This document shows, one piece after another, positions 1 through 9,378 of a stretch of 33,224 nucleotides of DNA. Both the position numbers and the translations under genes were made by a program. The stretch comes from Desulfobacca sp. Lineage in GTDB: Bacteria; Desulfobacterota; Desulfobaccia; Desulfobaccales; Desulfobaccaceae. The DNA is taken from contig JAQVHY010000011.1 of NCBI GenBank assembly GCA_028695935.1, forward strand, positions 8,546-41,769, in the 5' to 3' direction. The notes under the pieces were generated by a model, which was not told where the DNA came from, ran no database searches, and saw nothing but the letters and a program-made list of their open reading frames with translations. The number at the start of each line of letters is the position of its first letter. Position 1 is the first letter of the stretch.

Positions 1-143
1 GAAGCCTTGGCCGCGTCATAGGCCCGGATCGATTCCAACTCTTCCAATTCCTCAAGCAGCTGGTAGTAATCAGAAATATCCAGGACCACTCCGACCCGCT
101 TCCCGGTATCATCGACAATAAAATGTTCTTTGAATTCACTCAT
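1..143 (-). CDS. Phd/YefM-type antitoxin, partial (C-terminus beyond left edge)
   Basis: The minus-strand reading frame opens with ATG at 143 and runs off the window after 47 codons. The translation begins MSEFKEHFIVDDTGKRVGVV and continues with LDISDYYQLLEELEELESIR followed by AYDAAKA. This resembles short Phd/RelB-like antitoxins: a beta-strand N-terminus, then an acidic helix of the type IxDYxxLLEELEEL that leads into the toxin-binding tail. AGGAG lies 9 nt upstream of the ATG, in the 19-nt gap after the argF stop, so the gene could be co-transcribed with argF. Antitoxins of this family bind their own operator and neutralise a RelE/ParE-like ribonuclease toxin. A toxin gene would be expected just beyond the left edge but is not visible. 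The family call rests on pattern recognition of a partial sequence. Confidence 0.7.
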   Translation of the reverse strand, partial: MSEFKEHFIVDDTGKRVGVVLDISDYYQLLEELEELESIRAYDAAKA

Positions 144-162
144 CGTTAATTACTCCTGGTCG

Positions 163-1071
163 CTAGCCCATCAGCCATTCCAACAGCGCCTTCTGGAGAT
201 GCAAGCGGTTTTCGGCCTGGTCCCAGGCGGCGGATTGCGGGCCATCGAGTACCGCGTCGGTAATTTCTTCGCCGCGGTGGGCGGGCAGGCAATGGAGCAC
301 GATGGCCTCGGGCTTGGCCTGTTGCAGCCGTTCGGCATTGACCTGGAAGCGGGCGAATTGCTGTCGCCGTTCCTGGGCTTCGCTCTCCTGGCCCATTGAG
401 GCCCAGACATCGGTATTGATCACCTCGGCGTCCTGGACCGCCCGGTCGGGGTCATCCGAGAGATACACGGCCCGGCCGCGCCCGTGAGCCTGAGCCAGCA
501 ACGCCGCATCCGGCTCATAGCCACGAGGACAGGCCAGGTACAGGGCAAAATCCAGGCGCAAGGCCGCGGTAATCCAGGAATTGGCCATGTTATTGCCGTC
601 CCCCAGCCAGGCCACCTTGAGGTCGGTGACCCGTCCGAAACGCTCCTGAATGGTCAACAGGTCGCTCAATACCTGGCAAGGGTGGTGCGTATCGGTGAGG
701 CCGTTGATCACCGGTATGCTGGAGTGACGGCTCATTTCCTCCACCATCTGCTGCTCATAGGTGCGAATCACCACCCCATCAACGTAGCGGGATAAGACCC
801 GGGCGGTGTCGGCGATCGGTTCCTGCCGGGATAGTTGCGTATCTGTCCGGCTGAGGTAGATAGTGCTGCCCCCGAGCTGCGCCATGCCGGCCTCAAACGA
901 CACCCGGGTCCGGGTAGAGGGTTTGTCAAAGATCATCGCCAGGGTCTTGCCCAGGAGCGGCATATGATTGTGGCCCTGTCGGTGCCCCTCTTTCAACTCC
1001 AGCGCCCGCCGGAGCAGATTTAAGATCTCGGCTTTATCTAAATCCAAAATAGTTAACAGATCCCGCTTCAT
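163..1071 (-). CDS. argF: Ornithine carbamoyltransferase
   Basis: This 302-residue protein has the usual length for the anabolic enzyme, which makes citrulline from ornithine and carbamoyl phosphate in cytoplasmic arginine synthesis. Visible motifs are the carbamoyl-phosphate loop STRTR (52-56), HPCQ (130-133), the ornithine-binding DVWASMG (221-227) and HCLP (260-263) with the catalytic cysteine. All key residues are present. The ATG at 1071 follows the argD stop by one base (TGA-G-ATG), so the two genes are probably translationally coupled. With argD and argB upstream on the same strand it forms a partial arginine cluster. argC, argJ, argG and argH are not in the window. Identification is firm. 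Confidence 0.97.
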   Translation of the reverse strand: MKRDLLTILDLDKAEILNLLRRALELKEGHRQGHNHMPLLGKTLAMIFDKPSTRTRVSFEAGMAQLGGSTIYLSRTDTQLSRQEPIADTARVLSRYVDGVVIRTYEQQMVEEMSRHSSIPVINGLTDTHHPCQVLSDLLTIQERFGRVTDLKVAWLGDGNNMANSWITAALRLDFALYLACPRGYEPDAALLAQAHGRGRAVYLSDDPDRAVQDAEVINTDVWASMGQESEAQERRQQFARFQVNAERLQQAKPEAIVLHCLPAHRGEEITDAVLDGPQSAAWDQAENRLHLQKALLEWLMG

Positions 1072-1072
1072 C

Positions 1073-2311
1073 TCATACCGCCTTTAAGGCCTCGGCCAAT
1101 ATGGTCAGAAATTGATCGATTTCGTCCCGGCTTACCACCAGCGGTGGCAGAAAACGTAAAATATTACCCTGAGTACAGTTGATCAAGGCCCCCTGCTCCC
1201 GACAGGCGACCACTACCGGTCCACCGTCGCGGTCCAGTTCCAGGGCCAGCATCAGCCCCAGCCCCCGGACTTGTTTGATCAGATCATATCGGGCCTGGAG
1301 TTGTTGCAGACGGTTTTTAAAATATTCGCCTTTTTCCCGGACCTCGGCCAGAAAGGTCGGCTGCGAGATGATATCGAGCACGGCCCCTGCCGCCGCCGTA
1401 ACTAGTGGCCCCCCGCCAAAGGTGCTGGCATGGCTCCCTGGACCAAAGGCCTGGGCCACCTGGTCGGTGGCCAATAGACACCCGATGGGCAGGCCGTTAG
1501 CCAAGGCCTTGGCCAAGGTCATAATATCCGGGGCAATGCCAAAATGTTGGTACGCAAAGAGGTTACCGGTACGGCCCATACCGGTCTGCACCTCATCGAA
1601 TACCAGTAACAGTTCATGCTGGTCACAGAGCTGGCGCAGTCCTTCCAGATAACCCGGCCCCGGCATCTGCACCCCACCCTCACCCTGAATCGGCTCCACC
1701 AGGATGGCCGCGGTGTGGGGATTAATGGCCTGTGCCACGGCCTTAAGATCATTGAAGGGCACGAATTCAAAGCCCGGCATCAGCGGGGCAAAGCCGTGCC
1801 AGAATTTTTCCTGGCCGGTCGCCGACAGGGTGGCCAGCGTCCGGCCATGAAAAGAGTTGTGCATGCAGATGATCTGGTAGCGCTCGGGGCCGAAGCGCTC
1901 AAAGGCATAGCGGCGACAGAGCTTGATCGCCCCTTCGTTGGCCTCCGCGCCGCTGTTACAGAAAAAGGCGCGGTCGGCAAAACTCAGATCAGTTAAACGC
2001 TCGGCCAATTCGATCTGGTTAGGGATATGGTAAAGATTGGAAACATGGACCAGTTCCTGCACCTGGCGATTGATTGCGGCGCTGACCTGCGGGTGCACAT
2101 GGCCCAGATTACATACCGAGATCCCGGCGATGAAGTCCAGGTATTCCTGGCCCTCCACATCCCACACCTGCACTCCCTGACCCCGGACCAGCACCAGGGG
2201 CTGGCGGGCGTAAGTCGGGATCAAGACCCGCTGTCCACGTTCCATCCAGTTCTGACTGGTTAAATTTATTGTACTTTCCTGATGTTCCTTTTGCGTTTGT
2301 ACAGTGGCCAT
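1073..2311 (-). CDS. argD: Acetylornithine aminotransferase (class III, PLP)
   Basis: This is a fold-type I class III aminotransferase that converts N-acetylglutamate semialdehyde and glutamate to N-acetylornithine. I chose the ATG at 2311 (412 residues) because GGAAAAG precedes it; an upstream TTG at 2323 would add four residues. Visible motifs are SGAEAN (about 120-125) for PLP phosphate binding, the FDEVQTGMGRTG segment with the pyridine-binding Asp near 239, and the Schiff-base lysine in LAKALANG (about K268). It sits directly upstream of argF. Some family members also act on succinyl-diaminopimelate or succinylornithine, but the arginine neighbours favour ArgD. Confidence 0.96.
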   Translation of the reverse strand: MATVQTQKEHQESTINLTSQNWMERGQRVLIPTYARQPLVLVRGQGVQVWDVEGQEYLDFIAGISVCNLGHVHPQVSAAINRQVQELVHVSNLYHIPNQIELAERLTDLSFADRAFFCNSGAEANEGAIKLCRRYAFERFGPERYQIICMHNSFHGRTLATLSATGQEKFWHGFAPLMPGFEFVPFNDLKAVAQAINPHTAAILVEPIQGEGGVQMPGPGYLEGLRQLCDQHELLLVFDEVQTGMGRTGNLFAYQHFGIAPDIMTLAKALANGLPIGCLLATDQVAQAFGPGSHASTFGGGPLVTAAAGAVLDIISQPTFLAEVREKGEYFKNRLQQLQARYDLIKQVRGLGLMLALELDRDGGPVVVACREQGALINCTQGNILRFLPPLVVSRDEIDQFLTILAEALKAV

Positions 2312-2356
2312 AAGCTTTTCCAATGTTATTAGATCAGTTTTAGAAAAATCAAGGAG

Positions 2357-3286
2357 TTAGTCTCCATGAGCCTCAAATAAGCGCGGGGCTTGCCACTTCA
2401 GGCGGAATTCGCTGATCCGTCGGGCCGCCAATCGGACATATTGTTCTTCTAGTTCATAACCGACATAATCCCGTCCGGCTTTGAGCGCAGCAATGGCGGT
2501 TTGACCACTGCCCATGAAGGGGTCCAACACTACCTCGCCTTTGAAGGTGTACAGTTGAATTAAGCGATAGGGCAACTCCAATGGAAAGGGCGCGGGGTGG
2601 CCTACCGACCGGGCCGGCTCGGCCGGAAAGGTCCAAATACTCTTGGTAAATTCCAGAAAATCGTCTCTAGTAATGGTGCTTTCCCGTTTAAATGGGTTCT
2701 GCCGAGAAAAAGTCCCCTTGGAAAATACCAGAATATATTCATGGACGTCCCGCAAGGTCGGATTAGCCGCCGACCGCCAACTGCCCCAGGCCGTGGACGG
2801 ACTGGCGCTGGCCGCCTTGTTCCAGATGATCTCGCCCCGCATCAGCAAACCCAGGTCCTGTAAATCCTGGGCAATGCAGGCATTAAGGGGCACATAGGGC
2901 TTGCGGCCCAGGTTGGCGATGTTGATACAGGCCCGGCCGCCGGGCACCAGAACCCGGGCCACCTCCTGCCACACCCGTTTCAGGAACTCCCGGTAGCCGT
3001 TGAGCGTCAGGTCGGCATCATATTCCTTGCCGACATTGTAAGGCGGCGAGGTCACCATCAGGTGAACGCTGGCCTCGGGTAATTCTTCCATTAGTTCTGA
3101 AGTCTTACAAAAGATTTTATTTAAACATTCTTCCGGGATCGGGTTTTCCAAATATTCCAACTTCTGTTCCTGGGGTAAGCCGTCATATAATTTACTGGCA
3201 TAAAAGCGACTGGCATCATGGCCAATGCGGCCCGGTGAACCGAAGGCACTGGTCTGGGTTCCTGATCTCTTGGTTCTGTTCCGCAT
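2357..3286 (-). CDS. Solitary DNA methyltransferase (N4-cytosine/N6-adenine type)
   Basis: The 309-residue protein from ATG 3286 is a beta-class amino-methyltransferase. Catalytic motif IV TSPPYN (79-84) comes first, and the AdoMet motif I region with DPFMGSGQT (255-263) lies near the C-terminus. The SPPY form is typical of N4-cytosine enzymes, but N6-adenine specificity cannot be excluded. The N-terminus contains a conserved-looking GxxGRIGHDASRFY stretch, which supports the long form. No restriction endonuclease or specificity gene is visible nearby, so it looks like an orphan modification enzyme. It lies between argB and argD in the same direction. There is no good ribosome-binding site before the ATG, and repeat copy A begins about 10 bp upstream. 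A TTG one codon earlier is also possible. Confidence 0.88.
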   Translation of the reverse strand: MRNRTKRSGTQTSAFGSPGRIGHDASRFYASKLYDGLPQEQKLEYLENPIPEECLNKIFCKTSELMEELPEASVHLMVTSPPYNVGKEYDADLTLNGYREFLKRVWQEVARVLVPGGRACINIANLGRKPYVPLNACIAQDLQDLGLLMRGEIIWNKAASASPSTAWGSWRSAANPTLRDVHEYILVFSKGTFSRQNPFKRESTITRDDFLEFTKSIWTFPAEPARSVGHPAPFPLELPYRLIQLYTFKGEVVLDPFMGSGQTAIAALKAGRDYVGYELEEQYVRLAARRISEFRLKWQAPRLFEAHGD

Positions 3287-3296
3287 CAATAAGCCG

Positions 3297-3459
3297 CTAG
3301 TTAGTATCCTTCCGAAATCTCCCCCGCCCCTGGTGGGAGGGGGCTGGGGGAGGGGGGCGTTAATCTCAACATATTGAGTTTATATAATATTTTTTCACCC
3401 CCACCCTAATCCTCCCCCATCAAGGGGGAGGGAAAAGCAGGTTTCCGGATTGATATAAG

Positions 3460-3462
<3 letters not shown>
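3297..3462 (-). repeat. Dispersed G-rich palindromic repeat, copy A (reverse orientation)
   Basis: This copy lies in reverse orientation between argB and the methyltransferase gene. It has the ends CTAG..TCCTTCCGAAA and TTTCCGGATTG..TTAAG. The plus strand carries GGGAGGGGGCTGGGGGAGGGGGG, broken here for reading as GGG-A-GGGGG-CT-GGGGG-A-GGGGGG, which is a canonical four-run G-quadruplex pattern. The conserved AT core reads CTCAATATGTTGAGATTAAC on the minus strand. The CCCTCCCCC hairpin is present with its loop TTGAT. The argB stop codon falls in its last bases. Confidence 0.9.
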
Positions 3463-4496
<1,034 letters not shown>

Positions 4497-5873
4497 TTAA
4501 AGAATGTAACGGCTCAAATCTTCGTCGGCGATCAGGTTGGCCAACCGTTCCTGGACATAGGCCGCGCTGATGGTAATCTTGGACTTGCCCAGATCCGGGG
4601 CGTTGAAGGAAATATCTTCGACCAATTTCTCCATCACCGTATGCAGACGCCGGGCCCCGATGTTTTCGGTACGTTCATTGACCTGAGTGGCCAGGGCGGC
4701 AATTTCCTTGACGGCGTCCGGCTCAAACTCCAATTCGATGCCCTCGGTGGCCATAAGCGCCTGGTACTGCTTGACCAGGGCATTTTCCGGTTCGGTCAGG
4801 ATGCGTTCAAATTCCTCCTGTCCTAAAGACTGCAACTCTACCCGGATGGGGAAACGGCCCTGCATCTCCGGGATCAGGTCAGAGGGCTTGGAGATATGAA
4901 AAGCCCCGGACGCGATGAATAGAATGTGATCGGTCCGCACCATGCCATGTTTGGTGGTTACGGTGGAGCCTTCGACAATGGGTAACAGGTCGCGTTGCAC
5001 CCCTTCCCGGGACACATCCGGCCCCCGGGTCTGGTCGCGGCCGACGATCTTGTCGATTTCATCGAGAAAAATAATGCCGCTCTGTTCCACCTTGCGGCGA
5101 GCCTGCTCGATCACCCGATCCATGTCGATGAGCCGTTGGGCCTCCTCTTGCACCAGGATTTCCCGGGCTTCACAGATCTTGACCTTACGCCGCTTGGTTT
5201 GGGCCGGAAACAGGTTACCGAACATCTCTTTGAAATTGATGTCCATTTCCTCCAGCCCGGCGCTGGAAAAGATTTCCACGATGGGCATGGTCCGCTGTGA
5301 GACCTCGAGATCTACAAAACGGTCATCCAATCGCCCATCTCTAAGCAAACGCCGGAGTTTCTCCCGGGTCTGCTCGGCGTCCTCCGGTTTGGGAACCTGG
5401 GCTTCGGTCTCCGAACGCCGGGGGCTGGCGGGCAGCAACAGGTCGAGCAGGCGTTCTTCGGCCACTTCCTGGGCCTTGACCTTGACCTTCTCACGCTCCT
5501 CAGCCTTGACCATATTGACCGCCAGTTCCATCAGGTCGCGGATCATCGACTCCACATCGCGGCCTACATAGCCGACCTCAGTGAACTTGCTGGCCTCGAT
5601 CTTCAAAAACGGCGACTGGGCCAGCTTGGCCAGGCGTCGGGCGATTTCGGTCTTGCCGACCCCGGTGGGGCCGATCATAATGATGTTTTTGGGGGCAACC
5701 TCATCGCGCAAACCCTCGGGGATCTGCTGCCGCCGCCAGCGGTTGCGCAAGGCAATGGCCACCGAGCGCTTGGCGTCGGCCTGGCCGATAATGTATTTGT
5801 CCAGCTCCGACACGATCTCCCGCGGCGTCAGATGGTCGCCGCGTATCCGTAATGGTCGTCTCATCAATTCCAT
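4497..5873 (-). CDS. hslU: HslU ATPase, unfoldase subunit of HslUV protease
   Basis: This 458-residue AAA+ protein forms the hexameric ATP-dependent unfoldase that feeds substrates to the HslV peptidase in the cytoplasm. Walker A GPTGVGKT is at 68-75, the pore loop GYVGRD lies near 102-107, Walker B is GIIFLDEID, and the sensor region contains IASGAFH. The C-terminus SRYIL is the conserved tail that inserts into HslV. The length is normal. It lies downstream of hslV and xerC in the same direction, but a gap of about 240 bp containing repeat copy B separates it from hslV. No clear Shine-Dalgarno site is seen before ATG 5873 or the alternative ATG at 5864. Confidence 0.98.
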   Translation of the reverse strand: MELMRRPLRIRGDHLTPREIVSELDKYIIGQADAKRSVAIALRNRWRRQQIPEGLRDEVAPKNIIMIGPTGVGKTEIARRLAKLAQSPFLKIEASKFTEVGYVGRDVESMIRDLMELAVNMVKAEEREKVKVKAQEVAEERLLDLLLPASPRRSETEAQVPKPEDAEQTREKLRRLLRDGRLDDRFVDLEVSQRTMPIVEIFSSAGLEEMDINFKEMFGNLFPAQTKRRKVKICEAREILVQEEAQRLIDMDRVIEQARRKVEQSGIIFLDEIDKIVGRDQTRGPDVSREGVQRDLLPIVEGSTVTTKHGMVRTDHILFIASGAFHISKPSDLIPEMQGRFPIRVELQSLGQEEFERILTEPENALVKQYQALMATEGIELEFEPDAVKEIAALATQVNERTENIGARRLHTVMEKLVEDISFNAPDLGKSKITISAAYVQERLANLIADEDLSRYIL

Positions 5874-5955
5874 AATAATATGTTAAGCGCCAATTATCGC
5901 TTATCCTCTCTAACTTTTGCTAAACCTGGTAAATTCTAAAAGCCCGAAGGCTTGT

Positions 5956-6117
5956 CTAGTTTCCATCCGGAAACCCATGGTTTTCCTCTCCCTTGATGGG
6001 GGAGGGTAAGGGTGGGGGTGAAAAATATCATATTATCTCAATACCTTGAAATTAACGCCCCCTCTCCCCAACCCCCTCCCACCAGGGGCGGGGGAATTTC
6101 CGGATGAATACTATCTA
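5956..6117 (+). repeat. Dispersed G-rich palindromic repeat, copy B
   Basis: This is a near-complete copy: left end CTAGTTTCCATCCGGAAAC and right end TTTCCGGATGAATACTATCTA. The left arm holds GGGGG-A-GGG-TAA-GGG-T-GGGGG at 5998-6018, a canonical G-quadruplex pattern on the plus strand. The right arm holds a matching pattern on the minus strand. It lies inside the hslV-hslU spacer, and its end supplies the hslV TAG stop. Confidence 0.92.
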
Positions 6118-6672
6118 AAGTTCTTCAATGACAATCTCGGTATTGGTGTAAATACAGCACGAGGCGGCAATGGCCATGGCCTCTTGGCAGATTTGCCGGG
6201 GCTCGAGTTCGGTATATTTAAACAAGGCCCGGGCCGCGGCCAGGGCATAAGGTCCGCCGGAGCCGATGGCCATCAGGCCGTCATCTGGTTCAATAACATC
6301 GCCGTTGCCGGAGATCAGAAAGGTGTTGTCGGCGTCCACCACCAGAAGCAGGGCCTCTAAGCGGCGCAGGATACGGTCGGTGCGCCAATCCTTGGCCAGT
6401 TCGACCACGGCCCGGGTCATGTTGCCCTGATGTTTGTCCAACTTGCCCTCAAAGCGTTCAAACAGGCTGAGGGCATCGGCGGTAGCCCCGGCAAAGCCGA
6501 CAATGATCTTGCCATGATAGATTTTACGGACCTTTTTGGCCCGATGCTTCATCACCATCTCACCCAAGGTCACCTGGCCGTCACCGGCTACCGCCACCCG
6601 GCCACCCCGCCGCACTGCCAATATCGTCGTTCCCTGAAAGGATTTATTTGCCTCGGGGATGGGCACGATCAT
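6115..6672 (-). CDS. hslV: HslV peptidase subunit of HslUV protease
   Basis: This 185-residue threonine peptidase is homologous to proteasome beta subunits and assembles as a double hexamer capped by HslU. The core begins [11 protein letters not shown] and includes AGDGQVTLG, which is diagnostic of HslV. The nucleophile should be the first Thr of the TT pair (residue 15). It is preceded by a 14-residue leader instead of a lone initiator Met, so processing at Gly14-Thr15 is needed. GGAGG stands 4 nt before ATG 6672; a GTG two codons later is the alternative start. The start overlaps the end of xerC by 29 nt. The TAG stop comes from the end of repeat copy B. The C-terminus EIVIEEL is normal or slightly short. 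Confidence 0.97.
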   Translation of the reverse strand: MIVPIPEANKSFQGTTILAVRRGGRVAVAGDGQVTLGEMVMKHRAKKVRKIYHGKIIVGFAGATADALSLFERFEGKLDKHQGNMTRAVVELAKDWRTDRILRRLEALLLVVDADNTFLISGNGDVIEPDDGLMAIGSGGPYALAAARALFKYTELEPRQICQEAMAIAASCCIYTNTEIVIEEL

Positions 6673-7543
6673 ACACCTCCATCAGATAATCCAGATTAAT
6701 ATGGAGATACCTTTGGGTGCTGGAAAGCTGGGCATGGCCCAACAGTTCCTGAACGGCGCGTAGGTCGGCCTTGCCTTCCAGCAAATGGGTCGCAAAGGTA
6801 TGTCGCAAACCATGCGGCGTCAGGGGTTGCAGCAACCCGGCCTGTCTGGCCCATTTTTCCACCAACCGGGCCACACTGCGGGTGGTCAGCCGTCCGCCCC
6901 GATAATTCAAAAATACCGCCGGTGGCTCAGATTCGCCTGGCTGTTTCAGATACAATTCCGGCCGGCGCTCCAGATAGGCGACCAGCGCCCGCCGGGCCGG
7001 TTCGCCCAGGACGGCCAACCGCTCCTTGCCGCCTTTGCCCCTGACCCGGACCCGGCGATGCTCTAAATCCATCTCAGCCAGATTCAGGTTGACCAGTTCG
7101 GAGACCCGCAAGCCGCCGGAATAAAACACCTCCAAGATGGCCCGATCGCGCAGCTCCAGGACCGTGGCCCCGGATACCTCCTCGAGCAGATGAAAAACTT
7201 CATCAATAGTCAAAAAACGAGGCAGATGACTGTCTAACTTGGGGCCTGGGGCCAGGGCCGCCAGGTTTTGGGATAAGACTCCTTGTCTCACCAGGTACTT
7301 GCAAAAAGTGCGGAGCGCCGCCAGTTTGCGGGCTACCGAGACCTTTTGGTTGAGGCGATGGCGATGCGCCAAAAAAGCCCGTAAGTCCTGATAAGTCAAG
7401 CTGGCCAAGGTCCGGGGCGGTTCCATCCCGGCCAGGAAATCCAGAAATTGTCTCAGATCGCTCTGGTAATTGCGGATGGTATGGGGCGACAGGTGACGCT
7501 CGATGTGCAGATGACGGATAAAATCTTCCAAATAGGCCCACAT
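6644..7543 (-). CDS. xerC: Tyrosine recombinase XerC-type
   Basis: This site-specific recombinase is expected to act with a partner at the chromosomal dif site. I prefer ATG 7543 (299 residues, starting [12 protein letters not shown]) because GGAG stands 9 nt upstream. An upstream ATG at 7588 lacks a ribosome site and would add 15 odd residues. An N-terminal SAM-like core-binding domain (about 1-90) precedes the catalytic domain. The catalytic set is R146 (SGGLRVSEL), H244 and R247 ([10 protein letters not shown]), H270 (LGHAQ) and Y279 (TQRYLHI). The xerC-hslV-hslU order is also known in other bacteria (for example codV-codW-codX in Bacillus), which supports XerC over an integron or phage integrase. 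Confidence 0.93.
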   Translation of the reverse strand: MWAYLEDFIRHLHIERHLSPHTIRNYQSDLRQFLDFLAGMEPPRTLASLTYQDLRAFLAHRHRLNQKVSVARKLAALRTFCKYLVRQGVLSQNLAALAPGPKLDSHLPRFLTIDEVFHLLEEVSGATVLELRDRAILEVFYSGGLRVSELVNLNLAEMDLEHRRVRVRGKGGKERLAVLGEPARRALVAYLERRPELYLKQPGESEPPAVFLNYRGGRLTTRSVARLVEKWARQAGLLQPLTPHGLRHTFATHLLEGKADLRAVQELLGHAQLSSTQRYLHINLDYLMEVYDRAHPRGK

Positions 7544-7570
7544 TAAACCTGACTCCGACCGGTTGATCAC

Positions 7571-7640
7571 GAAAATTAAAATTTTCATACTATATTATCA
7601 TACTTAAAAAATCAAATTTTAAAAGAGCCAGGTTAGGAAC
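7571..7640 (-). promoter_or_regulatory. AT-rich upstream region of xerC block, possible promoter
   Basis: Read on the minus strand, this strongly AT-rich stretch contains TATGATAATAT close to the xerC start region and a small inverted repeat GAAAAT-TAAA-ATTTTC at 7571-7586. A -10-like element is plausible, but no convincing -35 is spaced correctly. It is the only intergenic stretch upstream of the minus-strand block and downstream of a terminator, so a promoter is expected here. Confidence 0.35.
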
Positions 7641-7680
7641 GGTCCCCATTGACACAACTCTTAAATGCAGCCCAGGTGGT

Positions 7681-7709
7681 AAACAAAACAGGCGACTCCC
7701 GGTCGCCTG
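7681..7709 (-). terminator. Rho-independent terminator of the monooxygenase-fold gene
   Basis: On the minus strand there is a perfect 8-bp stem CAGGCGAC/GTCGCCTG (7689-7696 with 7702-7709) and a 5-nt loop, followed by TTTTGTTT. It lies 37 bp downstream of the stop at 7746 and upstream of xerC, separating the two transcription units. Confidence 0.85.
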
Positions 7710-7745
7710 CTTTAGTGAAGCCCCTAAAGGTGGGGAGGCCGCTGA

Positions 7746-8027
7746 TTAATAGGTAAAAATTCGTATATGAGTAGGAGATTCCAAATACTTGTCTAATTCG
7801 GCCTGAAGCTGCTGACGTTCCGGATTATGATGCCAGGCCTCCCAGTCGGACGGGTTTTCCCAGCTACTGATCACCAGATAATAGTTGGGGTCATCGAGGG
7901 CGTGTAAGGTTTCCCCAGAGATATAACCCGGTTGCTGCATGGCCTTGACCCGCAGCATCCTTAATAATCTGACTATTTCAGTGACATTTCTCCCCTTAAT
8001 GCTTCGTTCCATGAACACCTTGATCAT
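7746..8027 (-). CDS. Antibiotic biosynthesis monooxygenase (ABM) domain protein
   Basis: A 93-residue ferredoxin-like alpha/beta protein with the ABM pattern. It opens MIKVFMERSIKG, continues with a helix, then PGYISGETL, a YYLVISSWENPSDWEAW strand-helix segment, and a C-terminal helix. Such proteins dimerise; some are heme-degrading or quinol monooxygenases, but many have unknown substrates, so a specific function cannot be assigned. I chose ATG 8027 over 8063 because GGGGAGG precedes it at good spacing. It forms a single-gene unit ending at the terminator at 7681-7709 and is divergent from the dGTPase-like gene. Confidence 0.8.
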   Translation of the reverse strand: MIKVFMERSIKGRNVTEIVRLLRMLRVKAMQQPGYISGETLHALDDPNYYLVISSWENPSDWEAWHHNPERQQLQAELDKYLESPTHIRIFTY

Positions 8028-8139
8028 GAGCCCGCCCTCCCCATTGATGATGATTAACGACATTCAGAGACCTTTAACTGAAAAATAAGGACGGTCAGAC
8101 CGGGCGTCAAGGAAAATCTGGTAGTGGCGGCGAAACCTC

Positions 8140-8188
8140 TTGTTGGCCGCCCGGCACCTGTGGTAAAATTATCCTGGAGTAGGATTTT
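8140..8188 (+). promoter_or_regulatory. Candidate sigma-70 promoter for the dGTPase-like gene
   Basis: TTGTTG (8140-8145), an 18-bp spacer and TAAAAT (8164-8169) form a plausible sigma-70 promoter. The start point would fall near 8176, giving a very short leader that contains the GGAG ribosome site before ATG 8189. A GGCGGC/GCCGCC inverted repeat overlaps the -35 side and could be an operator, though this is speculative. Confidence 0.4.
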
Positions 8189-9352
8189 ATGACCGATTTA
8201 CAGGAATTACGGGCGGAGTTGGAGCGCCAGGAGGACGCTTGGCTGTCGCCTTACGCCACTCGCAGCCGACAGGCTATCCGTCGGCAATATGAAGAACGGA
8301 TTGATTATGGCCACCGGCAAAATTTTGCGGTGGACACCGATCGCATCCTGCATTCCCGGGCTTACACCCGTTATATTGATAAAACTCAGGTGTTTTACCT
8401 GATTGATCATGAGCAGATCAGTCACCGGGTCCTACATGTGCAACTATTGTCTAAGATTGCCCGGACGATCGGTAAATTTTTGCGTCTCAACGAGGATCTG
8501 TTGGAGGCCATTGCTTTGGGGCATGACATCGGCCACCCGCCTTTTGGCCATGATGGTGAAGCTATCCTCAGCCGTCTGTGCCAGGTCCATGGCATTGGTA
8601 GTTTTGTTCATAGTGTCCAGGGGGTGCGCTTCTTGGATCAGGTGGAAAAAGGGGGGCGGGGGCTCAATCTCAGCCTGCAAGTGCTGGACGGTATACTCTG
8701 TCACGATGGGGAAACGCATATGGAACGGCTGGCGCCGGACCGGGAAAAGACCTTTGCTCAACTGCAGCGCGAAATCGAACTGAAACTGGCCGATCCCAAG
8801 GTAAATCTCAAGCCCATGACCCTGGAGGGCTGCGTCGTGCGTCTGGCCGACACCATCAGTTATATCGGCCGCGATCTGGAAGACGCCATCCTGTTAAACC
8901 TGGTCCAGCGCCAGCAATTACCGCCGCTGGCGCAGACCCGGTTGGGCCAGACCAATGGGACTATAGTTTATACCCTGGTTGCCGATCTGATTAGTAATAG
9001 TTTTAATAAGAATTATGTGTGCTACAGTCCGGAAGTCGGGGAGGCGCTGCGCCAGCTCAAGGAATTCAATTACCAGCGTATTTACAATAATCCCCGCATC
9101 AAGGCCGAGACCGGTAAGATTGAAGAGCTGTCTAACGCGCTGTTTGAGCGCTGCTTGCAAGATCTCGAGCAGGAGTATCAGGAGTCACCGATCTGGATGG
9201 ATTTTCTCGCCCCCATGGCGCCCAGTTATCTGGAAGCCAGTCGTCCGGCGGAGATAGTGCGCGACTATCTGGCCTCGATGACCGATGCCTATTTCCTCCG
9301 GCAATGTCAAGAACTCTTTTTCCCGCAGCCCCTGCCGGCGCGTTTTGCCTGA
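8189..9352 (+). CDS. dgt: Deoxyguanosinetriphosphate triphosphohydrolase-like HD protein
   Basis: This 387-residue HD-superfamily protein has the dGTPase order: an N-terminal RQAIRRQYEERIDYGHRQNFAVDTDRI-type region, SHRVLHV (His79) and the metal-binding HD in GHDIGHPPFGHDGE (His112-Asp113, with His116 and His121). Later segments are GILCHDGE and a DTISYIGRDLEDAI helix with the fourth metal ligand. These enzymes cleave dNTPs to the nucleoside and tripolyphosphate and help control dNTP pools; substrate range differs between members. Its length is that of the short non-Enterobacterial subgroup. GGAG lies 8-12 nt before the start. The next gene begins 26 bp downstream and is likely co-transcribed. 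Confidence 0.92.
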   Translation: MTDLQELRAELERQEDAWLSPYATRSRQAIRRQYEERIDYGHRQNFAVDTDRILHSRAYTRYIDKTQVFYLIDHEQISHRVLHVQLLSKIARTIGKFLRLNEDLLEAIALGHDIGHPPFGHDGEAILSRLCQVHGIGSFVHSVQGVRFLDQVEKGGRGLNLSLQVLDGILCHDGETHMERLAPDREKTFAQLQREIELKLADPKVNLKPMTLEGCVVRLADTISYIGRDLEDAILLNLVQRQQLPPLAQTRLGQTNGTIVYTLVADLISNSFNKNYVCYSPEVGEALRQLKEFNYQRIYNNPRIKAETGKIEELSNALFERCLQDLEQEYQESPIWMDFLAPMAPSYLEASRPAEIVRDYLASMTDAYFLRQCQELFFPQPLPARFA

Positions 9353-9378
9353 AGCGGCCTGGCTTCCAGGGTATAACG

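Noticed and set aside
4942-5571. A 209-codon plus-strand frame
   Set aside because: It is antisense to hslU, with Ser/Arg-rich low-complexity translation.
6644-7543. XerC as a mobile-element integrase
   Set aside because: The xerC-hslV-hslU order is ancestral in other bacteria, and there is no tRNA or attachment-site duplication or cargo nearby.
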